This document shows, one piece after another, positions 1-7,133 of a DNA stretch of 33,988 bases. The notes under the pieces were generated by a model, which was not told where the DNA came from, made no database searches, and saw nothing but the letters and a program-made list of their open reading frames with translations. A program made the position numbers and the translations under genes. How positions within the stretch are numbered: position 1 is the stretch's first letter; each line of letters starts with the position of its first letter. This stretch comes from Bacteroidales bacterium (GTDB taxonomy: Bacteria > Bacteroidota > Bacteroidia > Bacteroidales > GCA-2748055): NCBI GenBank assembly GCA_029938715.1, contig JAOZUK010000034.1, forward strand, positions 1 through 33,988, in the 5' to 3' direction.

Positions 1-1
1 T

Positions 2-250
2 TATCCAAATCCTTTTCATCATACTACAACCATCAGCTATTCCCTTCAGAAAACCACAAATGTCAGGTTGGAAGTATTTGATATTTTTGGTAAAAAAACA
101 GCTAACCTGATTAATGAAATGCAGTCAGCCGGGTTATATGAGGTGGAATGGAAGGCAATGGACCAGTCAGAATTGACCAGTGGTTTCTATTTCATTAGAT
201 TGTCAGCAAATGGCCGGACATATACCAGGAAGATGCTGCTGGTTCTTTAA
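2..250 (+). CDS. C-terminal fragment of a T9SS-secreted protein (5' truncated)
   Basis: The reading frame is open from the left edge to a TAA at 248-250, so only the last 82 residues of the protein are visible. They form a type A T9SS C-terminal sorting domain: YPNPF at the very start, a beta-rich stretch with the IFGKK turn, then SGFYFIRL and a basic end (TYTRKMLLVL). This domain directs a protein through the outer membrane and is normally removed when the cargo is attached to the surface or released. The catalytic or binding part lies outside the window, so the function cannot be told. A TTG at 68 could be mistaken for a start, but the frame is open upstream with the conserved PNP motif, so it is internal. 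The gene is convergent with the FISUMP gene, 22 bp away. Confidence 0.85.
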   Translation, partial: YPNPFHHTTTISYSLQKTTNVRLEVFDIFGKKTANLINEMQSAGLYEVEWKAMDQSELTSGFYFIRLSANGRTYTRKMLLVL

Positions 251-272
251 GAGACACGAAAGGACATTTCAC

Positions 273-1133
273 CTAGTTCTTCATACAACGAACAGAAAAA
301 CCAAGATCCTTATAGAAACAGGCAGGCGGGAGCCGGTACAGATCGAGGCTGTAGAAAGCCAGGGATCGGAACCAAGCGTTTAAAGGGCTGTACTCAGTGG
401 TAGACCACCAGAAACCTTCATTTCCTATATAGAAAAAAGCACCCCATTCATCACGATATCCCCCGGGTAGCGCCGAGAAACCTGATCTGTTTTGGTATGC
501 GGGGTAATCAGGATTCCCTACTGTGCCAGTACCGGATGAAAAACGCCATTCGGTAGGAGCTGCAAGGGATTTGCCAATTTTATCTCCGGTTAATGTGCCA
601 TCATAATTAAATCCGTGTGTTATCAAGTAGTGTCTCAAGGTCGACCATTCAGAATCGCTTGGCAAATGCCAACCGTCAGGACATACACCTTGTATTCCAC
701 TTGGATCTGCATCACTCCCTGCACTTCCTTTCATGGCTGCCGGCCATGTGTATAATGCTCCATAAATGCTCGCATTTGTTATACTATCATCGTCATACCA
801 GCAATATGCCCGGTCCGAAACACTAACTTCAGCCCAATTAGCATCGCCTGAAATGCTGGGTATAGCAGTACCGTCTGCATAATGAGTAGTCTTCAGGTTC
901 TCCGCCATCCAGGTCTGCGTACCAATGGTTACAGTTCTGTAGATATTTCCGTCAAAATCGGAGAGCGTACCCTCTACAGCATCAGGAGGGTAGAAAACAA
1001 TACTATCAATCTCTGAAGTATTGAATTTCCCTATGATATTGCCTGACTTCATGATATACATGGTGTCATTCTGAGCAGAAATTGTCACTATTGATATAAC
1101 CGTCGCTATTATTGATAAAACTATTCTTCTCAT
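273..1133 (-). CDS. FISUMP-domain secreted protein
   Basis: The predicted product has 286 residues. It starts with a signal peptide (MRRIVLSIIATVISIVTISAQ), followed by a short region typical of Bacteroidota surface proteins (SEIDSIVFYPPD) and then a FISUMP domain (Fibrobacter succinogenes major paralogous domain). The domain is recognised by IGTQTWMAENLKT, CPDGWHLPSDSEW, the GFSALPGGYR-like segment and the terminal GFSVRCMKN. FISUMP proteins are exported and fold like C-type-lectin/FGE-related domains; their role is unknown, with binding or adhesion usually suggested. The ATG at 1133 is chosen because it directly begins the signal peptide; the longer frame from 1175 would overlap the upstream gene and put 14 polar residues in front. 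It lies 13 bp downstream of the T9SS cargo gene and is probably cotranscribed with it. Confidence 0.8.
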   Translation of the reverse strand: MRRIVLSIIATVISIVTISAQNDTMYIMKSGNIIGKFNTSEIDSIVFYPPDAVEGTLSDFDGNIYRTVTIGTQTWMAENLKTTHYADGTAIPSISGDANWAEVSVSDRAYCWYDDDSITNASIYGALYTWPAAMKGSAGSDADPSGIQGVCPDGWHLPSDSEWSTLRHYLITHGFNYDGTLTGDKIGKSLAAPTEWRFSSGTGTVGNPDYPAYQNRSGFSALPGGYRDEWGAFFYIGNEGFWWSTTEYSPLNAWFRSLAFYSLDLYRLPPACFYKDLGFSVRCMKN

Positions 1134-1146
1134 GGTGTGGCTTTCT

Positions 1147-1662
1147 CTATTGCTTAACAAATCTGATGGTTTCAACAGCTATTCCGTTGGACAGCTTGCA
1201 AACATATATTCCTTTGGTCAGCTCCGATATATTAATCTGATACACATTGCTATTTGGATCGACTACCTGGCTGAAGACTATTCTCCCTTCCATTGAAATA
1301 ATTTCAATAACATCAATGGATTCTATGGTGGATGTGGATTGTATGTTCATCACATCAATTACGGGGTTAGGAAAGAGGTTGATACTTCCGGTAGCTTGCG
1401 CTGGACGTAGGGTTTGAATCCCGGAAATTATTTTATTGAAGTTCAGGCTGCGAAGATCGGAAAGCGTGTAACTATTGGAATGCCCATCAATAGTTGCCAC
1501 CTTGATATTACCCGATGAAAAATCCACCTTCGTGATATCAATCAGGGTGAAGGAGCTTTCTACACCCTCATTGTCCAAGATAAACATCACCTGGGCTTGC
1601 AACCCCAGCAGCCCTACTCCTAATAAGAGAAAAGCGCTAAGTTTTAACCGTTTGTTCTGCAT
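1147..1662 (-). CDS. Small T9SS type A sorting-domain protein
   Basis: The product has 171 residues (175 if the ATG at 1674 is used). MQNKRLKLSAFLLLGVGLLG is a clear signal peptide ending LQAQ. The middle, roughly residues 25-90, has the FTLIDITKVDFSSG and YTLSDLRSLNF repeats seen in Bacteroidota proteins that precede a sorting domain. The last 75 residues are a T9SS type A domain (NLFPNPVIDVMNIQS, then LTKGIYVCKL and VETIRFVKQ). There is no recognisable enzymatic domain, so this is a very small surface cargo. The ATG at 1662 is preferred because it starts the basic n-region of the signal peptide. It sits directly upstream of the FISUMP gene, with which it appears to form a two-gene unit. Function unknown. 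Confidence 0.78.
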   Translation of the reverse strand: MQNKRLKLSAFLLLGVGLLGLQAQVMFILDNEGVESSFTLIDITKVDFSSGNIKVATIDGHSNSYTLSDLRSLNFNKIISGIQTLRPAQATGSINLFPNPVIDVMNIQSTSTIESIDVIEIISMEGRIVFSQVVDPNSNVYQINISELTKGIYVCKLSNGIAVETIRFVKQ

Positions 1663-1674
1663 GATATGTTGCAT

Positions 1675-2018
1675 TTATACTCATTACTTACATCTGCGTT
1701 GAATTAGTAATACTCTTTACCAATCAACTATCACATGTGGGTTAAGTCTAACGAATAATTCTAAAGTGTCAACGGAATGAAAATTCCGGTTAACACAAGA
1801 ATGAAAGGAAATGCGATAGCAAATTTCAGAAATATCCTCCAATCAGACAAGGGGAGGACTTTTTATATTCCTGATCTAGAATCATTCTAAATAAGCGAAT
1901 ACTACTTTTATAATAAACCAAAAGAATTTTAACAAAAACAGTACCATCACTGTTATATAAGCGGATCGGCACAGCGTCAATCCCTGACTTTATTAGTATT
2001 CATTTTTAACAAGATTTC
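1675..2018. other. 344-bp divergent intergenic region
   Basis: AT-rich region between the small T9SS cargo gene (-) and the oxygenase gene (+), so it should hold both promoters. I see no convincing TTTG/TAnnTTTG promoter pair in either direction. It contains a long imperfect inverted repeat (1766-1796) and a short perfect one, TAGAAT-C-ATTCTA, at 1877-1889. No open frame here looks like a gene. Confidence 0.6.
1766..1796. repeat. Imperfect inverted repeat (hairpin or operator)
   Basis: The arm GTGTCAACGGAAT (1766-1778) and the arm ATTCCGGTTAACAC (1783-1796) are complementary except for one extra base and one mismatch, with a GAAA loop between them. There is no following T-tract on either strand, so it is not an obvious terminator; it could be an operator for either divergent gene. 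Confidence 0.5.
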
Positions 2019-2834
2019 ATGAAGAATCAAATAACTGAAGGTCAGATCGACTCTTATCAGAAGAATGGATTTGTCATTATCGAAGATTTTCTCTCCTCTA
2101 ATGAACTTGATGATTGGCGTGAAGCTGTTGCAGAGGCTATTCAGGAAAGGGAGGGTCGAAAATTTCCAGACAAGGATGTCAAAATTGGTGAAGATGACGG
2201 TATCAATGAGGATGCAGATTATTATGGAAAAGTATTTGATCAACTGTTAAATCTCTGGCAAACCAATGAACGAATGAAAAATATCATGTGGGATGAACGA
2301 ATCGGTCAAATGGCCGCCCAACTTTCCCGCCAGGATGGCATCAGGATATGGCATGACCAGACGCTTATTAAACGGCCCTGGGCCAACCCTACCGCATGGC
2401 ATCTGGATACTCCTTTCTGGTCCTTTGATCACCGGGAAGCGCTCTCCATCTGGGTTGCACTGGATGATGCAACCCTGGAAAATGGCTGTTTGTTTTTTAT
2501 TCCCGGTTCTCACAAGAAAACCACATTCGAAAATCCCGGAATTACAAAAAATATGGATGCTGTGTTTGATTTCTACCCCCAATTCAAGCAATCTCAGTCC
2601 ATTCCTGCTGTGATGAAAGCAGGAAGTTGCTCTTTTCACAACGGTTTATGTATCCATGGTGCCCACGCCAATATGACTCCGGGGTTTCGCAGGGCCATGA
2701 CCTGCGCTTATATGCCTGACGGGAGTGTATTCAACGGACAGAAGAATATTCTGTCTGATGAACAGGTGGCAAAACTAAAAGTGGGGGACCCCTTGAATGA
2801 TGATCGTCAAAACCCACTGATATATTCCAGGTAA
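2019..2834 (+). CDS. Phytanoyl-CoA dioxygenase (PhyH) family Fe(II)/2-oxoglutarate oxygenase
   Basis: The 271-residue product is a full-length PhyH-type cupin. The iron-binding facial triad is visible as H128-x-D130 (in TAWHLDTPFWS) and a distal His, most likely H213 in HNGLCIHGAHANMTPG; R224/R225 a few residues later would bind the 2-oxoglutarate carboxylate. The N-terminus YQKNGFVIIEDFLSSNEL is the usual family opening, and ENGCLFFIPGSH the usual central segment. There is no signal peptide, so it acts in the cytoplasm. Members hydroxylate or oxidatively demethylate many small substrates; the natural substrate here cannot be deduced. The gene is 28 bp upstream of a TIM-barrel sugar isomerase gene on the same strand, which suggests a small sugar-like substrate. 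Family assignment is secure, substrate unknown. Confidence 0.88.
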   Translation: MKNQITEGQIDSYQKNGFVIIEDFLSSNELDDWREAVAEAIQEREGRKFPDKDVKIGEDDGINEDADYYGKVFDQLLNLWQTNERMKNIMWDERIGQMAAQLSRQDGIRIWHDQTLIKRPWANPTAWHLDTPFWSFDHREALSIWVALDDATLENGCLFFIPGSHKKTTFENPGITKNMDAVFDFYPQFKQSQSIPAVMKAGSCSFHNGLCIHGAHANMTPGFRRAMTCAYMPDGSVFNGQKNILSDEQVAKLKVGDPLNDDRQNPLIYSR

Positions 2835-2862
2835 TAAGAATATTTAAATACCAGAAGAGAAA

Positions 2863-3696
2863 ATGGATATCAAATATTTTTGCGCATGGTGGGGACTTGA
2901 CCACCTGGGCATGGAAGGCATGCTACATAAAATTAAAGAAGCTGGATTTGACGGTGTAGAGGTTTTTGCTCCTCTTGAGGCTGAAGAAAGAGAGCTATTA
3001 AAAAGGTTGCTTGAAGAACTGGAGCTGGAGCTAATCATTCACCAGTATCGTGCCGATGGCCAGTTCAAGGAGTATTGTTCGACCTTTAAAGAGGAGTTGG
3101 GACTGGCAGCATCTCTCAAGCCTGTATTAATTAATTCGCATACAGGTAGGGATTACTGGTCAATGGACGAAAACGGGAGATTAATAGAAATAGCCGCTGA
3201 TATTGAATCCAGTACAGGTGTAAAAATTGTCCATGAAACCCATAGGGGGAGGTTCCCATTCTGTGCACCGGTTTCAAAACTCTATTTTGACCGATATCCT
3301 GAAATGCGAATTAGCGCGGATCTGTCTCACTGGGTGGTTGTTTCAGAAAGTCTGCTTGAGGGTCAGGAACAGACCATAGAAATGGCCATTCTACGGACTG
3401 AGCATATTCATGCCAGGGTAGGATTTGCCGAAGGACCTCAGATCAGCGATCCTCGTTCTCCCGAATGGGCAAAAGAGATGTCTGTCTTTACTTCCTGGTG
3501 GCAAAGAGTTGTTGATCGATTTCTGGAAGAAAACAGACCAATTCTGACAATTACCCCGGAGTTCGGGCCCATACCCTATAGCTGGACGGTGCCCTTTACC
3601 GGCCTTCCTATGACAGATTTCTTTGATATTAACGTCTATATGAAAGATTACCTGAAAAATAACCTGCATACAGGTCCCTCATACCCTCAAGAGTAA
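2863..3696 (+). CDS. Xylose isomerase-like TIM-barrel protein (sugar phosphate isomerase/epimerase family)
   Basis: The 277-residue cytoplasmic protein belongs to the AP-endonuclease-2/xylose-isomerase-like family. Candidate metal ligands occur in the expected order and strands: E125 (IVHETHRGR), D153 (ISADLSHW), H181 or H183 (EHIHARVG) and E233 (TITPEFGP). The opening IKEAGFDGVEVFAP is typical of the first barrel strands. Relatives isomerise or epimerise sugars, inositols or sugar phosphates, or act as 2-keto sugar hydrolases; I cannot choose among these. It follows the PhyH gene by 28 bp, and the two are probably cotranscribed and act on one small molecule. Its last 68 bp overlap, on the opposite strand, the 3' end of the sulfatase gene. 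Confidence 0.85.
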   Translation: MDIKYFCAWWGLDHLGMEGMLHKIKEAGFDGVEVFAPLEAEERELLKRLLEELELELIIHQYRADGQFKEYCSTFKEELGLAASLKPVLINSHTGRDYWSMDENGRLIEIAADIESSTGVKIVHETHRGRFPFCAPVSKLYFDRYPEMRISADLSHWVVVSESLLEGQEQTIEMAILRTEHIHARVGFAEGPQISDPRSPEWAKEMSVFTSWWQRVVDRFLEENRPILTITPEFGPIPYSWTVPFTGLPMTDFFDINVYMKDYLKNNLHTGPSYPQE

Positions 3697-5206
3697 CCGA
3701 AGAGGCCGAATCTGCTGAAAGGTCATTCATTTCCAGGTGATCTTCAGTCAGGTGATAAAGCTCCTCTGAGGCCGGTCCTTCCTGATTGATGTAATGGATG
3801 TATTTCCACTCCCTGGTTCTCACACCCTCCGACCTTTCAATGTGCATGTAATCCTCCATGTGCCTGTAGAGATGTTCATAAAAGAAATCATCGCGGAAAG
3901 GGAGGTCAGGATCATCAAGCAATGGAAGCAGGCTCTTGCCATCCATATGTGAAGGAATCTCCAGACCAGCCAGATCGATTATGGTGGGCGCCAGGTCAAT
4001 GTTCAGGACCATCTCTTTGCTTCGGCTCTTCTCGTTGGGATGGCGCGGATCAAAGATAAATCCTGGAACACGTAGCGACTCCTCGTACATCAACCATTTG
4101 CCCGTAAATCCATGCTCCCACATAAAATGTCCATTATCGGAGTAGAACACCACCACAGTATTGTCATATAAACCTCTTTCTTTTAATTCATTTACAATAT
4201 CTCCCACTGCCTGGTCCATTCCATTGATCAGCCGGTAATACTGTCTCATGGAGTTCTGTAAGGGACCCTCCAATTCACGGGCCGTACGCATCTTCTCAAT
4301 ATCCCTGATCCCGTTTAATGAAACTTTCAAAAACTCAGGTTGGCCCATGGCCTCCTCTTCTGTCACCGAACCTGCGATATTCATAGGCACACTTTCATAG
4401 GATTGACTGAATTTCTCATCAAAATCGCTCCAGGGCCCATGGGGAGATTTAAAACTGATGGAGAGGCAGAATGGTTTATCTTCATCCCGCTGATCCAGGA
4501 AACTGCTGACTTTACGTGGAATTACATAGGTCTCCTGGTGTACCGGGTCGATTATATTGGCTTTACCCACCCTGATCTCTTCCCCGCGGAAGCCCCTGGC
4601 ATCAGGTGGACAATCACAAAGGAATTGATGTTTTTCAGTAGTACCGTTATTATGCACAAAGTTACAATCCCTTTCATGCCAGAAGTTACTCTGCCCCATG
4701 CTCCCGGCCCAAAAATCAAAGAGATCTGCTGCTTTCATAAAGTAGCCGGTATCCAGCTCCAGGGTTCCCCATTTCCCTATAAAGCCAGTGTAATATCCAC
4801 CCTCTTTTAAATACCTTGGGTAGGTTGTCTCAAGCTCAATGGGAGTAAAGAAGTCCTGTACGCCGTTATTGCGGGCATATTGTCCGGTCAATACACTGGC
4901 CCTGCTTACACAACAGATGGCCGTTGTCACAAAAGCATTGTCAAAATAGGTGCCCTGTGCAGCCAAGGCATCCAGATTGGGAGTCTGGATAATATTATTT
5001 CCCGCATACCCAAGGGCATCCCAACGCTGATCATCAGAAAAAATAAACAGAATATTCACAGGCTTATGGGTGTCCTGCTCTCCCCTGGAATTGCAGCCAA
5101 TAGGCGTAAGTAAAACCCCCAGTACCATTAAAAGAATGAGGAAACAATCATACCTTATAAATGAACAGGCGTTTAGGAAGGTGGCTACAATAGGCTTGTG
5201 ACCCAT
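3629..5206 (-). CDS. Sulfatase of the S1 (formylglycine) family, probable lipoprotein
   Basis: The 525-residue product is a full-length type I sulfatase. An N-terminal hydrophobic segment (FLILLMVLGVLLTPIGC) ends in Cys38, a fair though not ideal lipobox. The metal site begins with D58-D59 (IFSDDQRWDALG), and the activation motif is C98-C-V-S-R-A, where C98 should be oxidised to formylglycine. The usual Pro/Ala of CxPSR/CxASR is Val here, a variant I know from other bacterial sulfatases. FYSDNGHFMWEHG gives the second half of the metal site. It is the last gene of the receptor-led minus-strand unit, 26 bp after the GH99-like gene. It should remove sulfate esters from glycans; the regiospecificity and S1 subfamily cannot be read by eye. 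Maturation needs an FGE or anSME enzyme not encoded here. Confidence 0.9.
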   Translation of the reverse strand: MGHKPIVATFLNACSFIRYDCFLILLMVLGVLLTPIGCNSRGEQDTHKPVNILFIFSDDQRWDALGYAGNNIIQTPNLDALAAQGTYFDNAFVTTAICCVSRASVLTGQYARNNGVQDFFTPIELETTYPRYLKEGGYYTGFIGKWGTLELDTGYFMKAADLFDFWAGSMGQSNFWHERDCNFVHNNGTTEKHQFLCDCPPDARGFRGEEIRVGKANIIDPVHQETYVIPRKVSSFLDQRDEDKPFCLSISFKSPHGPWSDFDEKFSQSYESVPMNIAGSVTEEEAMGQPEFLKVSLNGIRDIEKMRTARELEGPLQNSMRQYYRLINGMDQAVGDIVNELKERGLYDNTVVVFYSDNGHFMWEHGFTGKWLMYEESLRVPGFIFDPRHPNEKSRSKEMVLNIDLAPTIIDLAGLEIPSHMDGKSLLPLLDDPDLPFRDDFFYEHLYRHMEDYMHIERSEGVRTREWKYIHYINQEGPASEELYHLTEDHLEMNDLSADSASSVTLEGMRDLYAGYFSGNLSYRR

Positions 5207-5232
5207 AAGGATAGTTTCTAAAAATCCAGGAA

Positions 5233-7047
5233 TTACTTCATATAAAAGATCTTTTCGACTACCACAGGCATCAACTCGTCAGCGATCCTGTCAAACTCGG
5301 TAAATGACAATTCATACCTGGTGCCCACTCCGTTTGCTGTCACTACCACTTTGTGCTCACCTGGTGAAAGCCCACCCAATGGGATGCTGAGCATAAGCTC
5401 CGATATTCCTTCACCCACCGTTTCTCCATCCAGGGTAACAGTATATGATTCGGGAGTAATACCTATGGTGGTCCACTCCAATACCAGTTCACTTCCGGTT
5501 GAATCTGCCACATGAACGGCCAGTAAGGTTACATCATTCACATTTCCCCGGTAAATATCCATCAGGGCTTTGGTCAGGTTCAGATAATAGTAACCCCAGC
5601 CACCCTGATCCCCTCTGAATCCGGGGGCAGTTAATGACACAGGCTCCAGGTCATCGCTTAATTCATTTGAGTAGGAGTCCACATAGATGCTCTTATCAGG
5701 ACCATACCCATGTCCTTCACCCTGACCGGTATATTCATTAAACTGGTGAAGCATAACAATAAGTGGTCTGTGCTCAAGGGCTGTTTTAAAAGATTCCAGG
5801 TAGGTCCACCCTCCCCTTCTTCCATAGGCTTCAGGAGCTTTCCAACCCTGTTCTGCAAAGAAAGCCGGGGTCACAGTAGTGGATTCAGCTTTCCCGTTCT
5901 TGTAAGTTACTGTGGGACTTAAGGAACCATCCATCCAGCTCCAGTACTCAAGTTCATGATGAAGGGTGGTCTGGTTCTGAGAGGACATCCAACGAATCGT
6001 AAAGTGGGTATCATCCACAGGTCCCTGCTTTTTGCGAAATGCATCAACTTCTTCTTCCGACCAGGCCATGGTCTGTTTAAAGAAAGGGATTCGGAAAGAG
6101 GATTCTGTGCGACCCTCTTTATGTGCCAGCACACCCGTATCCAGGATAATGATCAGCGGTTTACCCTCATAGATCTGCCAGAGACCCTCGAAACGGGGAT
6201 TGCGGATGTAATCCTGGTAGATCCATTCAAGTTGTTCATTGAGTGCAACCATGGTAGCCGGAGGACCATTTGTAAGCCCTGGCATAATGGCTACTTTGGG
6301 TACAGGAAGTCCTTCGTCTCGCATATCAGCAAGTACCTCCAGAAACATCTGGGTACAATGGAGAATCTGATCTGACCCTGTGCTGCGCTCAGACCAGTGC
6401 TTTTTGCCCCAAATGTGATTGGACCAGTCGGGGATAATAAAATCAACTCCCATATCCATAAACCAGAGGATATGCTGGCGAGTCACATCGGGATTGGTGG
6501 ATTCGTAAAGTCCCATTAATGGGATTGCCTGAGCAGTGGTCCATTTCCTGCCGGGTGTAAACCACGGTTCCCACTGCATGGCAAAAAGGGTCTCCTCCTC
6601 TCCTCTCGCCACGAAATCTCTGCTTTTCACTTCCACCAGTACTGTATTGGATCTTAAACCCTCCACAGGCATAAACGTGCCGGCCTGCAAAAGTGAATAA
6701 TCTTCAAGTCCCATCCAATCATCTCTATCTGCCATCAGAGCGATCACCTGGATCATGGCAGGACCAGGATTCGGAAGAGGGATATGGAATGTGGCCTGGC
6801 CACCCTCGTCCGCAAACTCATGGGAGCCCCAGCGCTTTCCATTTACAAAGGGCAACAGGACAATCCTTCCGGTAAAAGCTCCTGGATCAACCACGGCATT
6901 CAGTTCTATTGCTTTGCCCATTTCAATGGACTCCTTGTTAACCTCTATTTGAATTGGACCATCACCATTGCCCGTCTGACAGGAGCATAGTGCCAGGGCA
7001 ATCAGGGAAATGACTGCAACAATGTTATGGAATGCGACCTTTTTCAT
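5233..7047 (-). CDS. Lipoprotein with a GH99/WbsX-like barrel (candidate glycoside hydrolase)
   Basis: The 604-residue protein begins with an SPII signal ending LALCSC (Cys23), so it is a lipoprotein. Residues 30-140 look like a beta-sandwich. Residues about 153-500 form a barrel that resembles the GH99/GH71/WbsX group: FAMQWEPWFTPG, then HILWFMDMGVDFIIPDWSN, then KPLIIILDTG, and the late strand LIVMLHQFNEYTG, whose N437-E438 aligns with the GWNEW motif of WbsX-type domains. A second beta-sandwich (about 505-585) closes the protein. The same barrel type appears in the second half of the 1285-residue protein of this locus. GH99 enzymes cleave inside alpha-mannosides, but these distant relatives are uncharacterised, so the activity is unknown. 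It lies between the beta-helix gene and a sulfatase gene. Confidence 0.7.
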   Translation of the reverse strand: MKKVAFHNIVAVISLIALALCSCQTGNGDGPIQIEVNKESIEMGKAIELNAVVDPGAFTGRIVLLPFVNGKRWGSHEFADEGGQATFHIPLPNPGPAMIQVIALMADRDDWMGLEDYSLLQAGTFMPVEGLRSNTVLVEVKSRDFVARGEEETLFAMQWEPWFTPGRKWTTAQAIPLMGLYESTNPDVTRQHILWFMDMGVDFIIPDWSNHIWGKKHWSERSTGSDQILHCTQMFLEVLADMRDEGLPVPKVAIMPGLTNGPPATMVALNEQLEWIYQDYIRNPRFEGLWQIYEGKPLIIILDTGVLAHKEGRTESSFRIPFFKQTMAWSEEEVDAFRKKQGPVDDTHFTIRWMSSQNQTTLHHELEYWSWMDGSLSPTVTYKNGKAESTTVTPAFFAEQGWKAPEAYGRRGGWTYLESFKTALEHRPLIVMLHQFNEYTGQGEGHGYGPDKSIYVDSYSNELSDDLEPVSLTAPGFRGDQGGWGYYYLNLTKALMDIYRGNVNDVTLLAVHVADSTGSELVLEWTTIGITPESYTVTLDGETVGEGISELMLSIPLGGLSPGEHKVVVTANGVGTRYELSFTEFDRIADELMPVVVEKIFYMK

Positions 7048-7066
7048 AATGGGATGGTATTAATGA

Positions 7067-7100
7067 AAGAGAGGTCCGCCAAAATCAGCGAACCTCTCTT
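7067..7100 (-). other. Strong hairpin between the beta-helix gene and the GH99-like gene
   Basis: Arms 7067-7079 and 7088-7100 pair over 13 bp with one G-U pair in the minus-strand RNA, around an 8-nt loop. It lies between the stop of the beta-helix gene (7134) and the start of the next gene (7047). No proper T-tract follows (only TTTCATT), so it is more likely an RNA-processing or mRNA-stability element, or a weak terminator, that sets the level of the downstream genes. Confidence 0.55.
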
Positions 7101-7133
7101 CAAAATTATAAATAAACTTAATTCAAAGTTATC

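Noticed and set aside
2844-3038. Serine-rich minus-strand open frame
   Set aside because: The poly-Ser arises from reading the Glu/Leu-rich helix codons of the isomerase-like gene on the other strand.
4340-4810. 156-codon plus-strand open frame
   Set aside because: Lies fully antisense within the sulfatase gene, whose catalytic motifs are intact.
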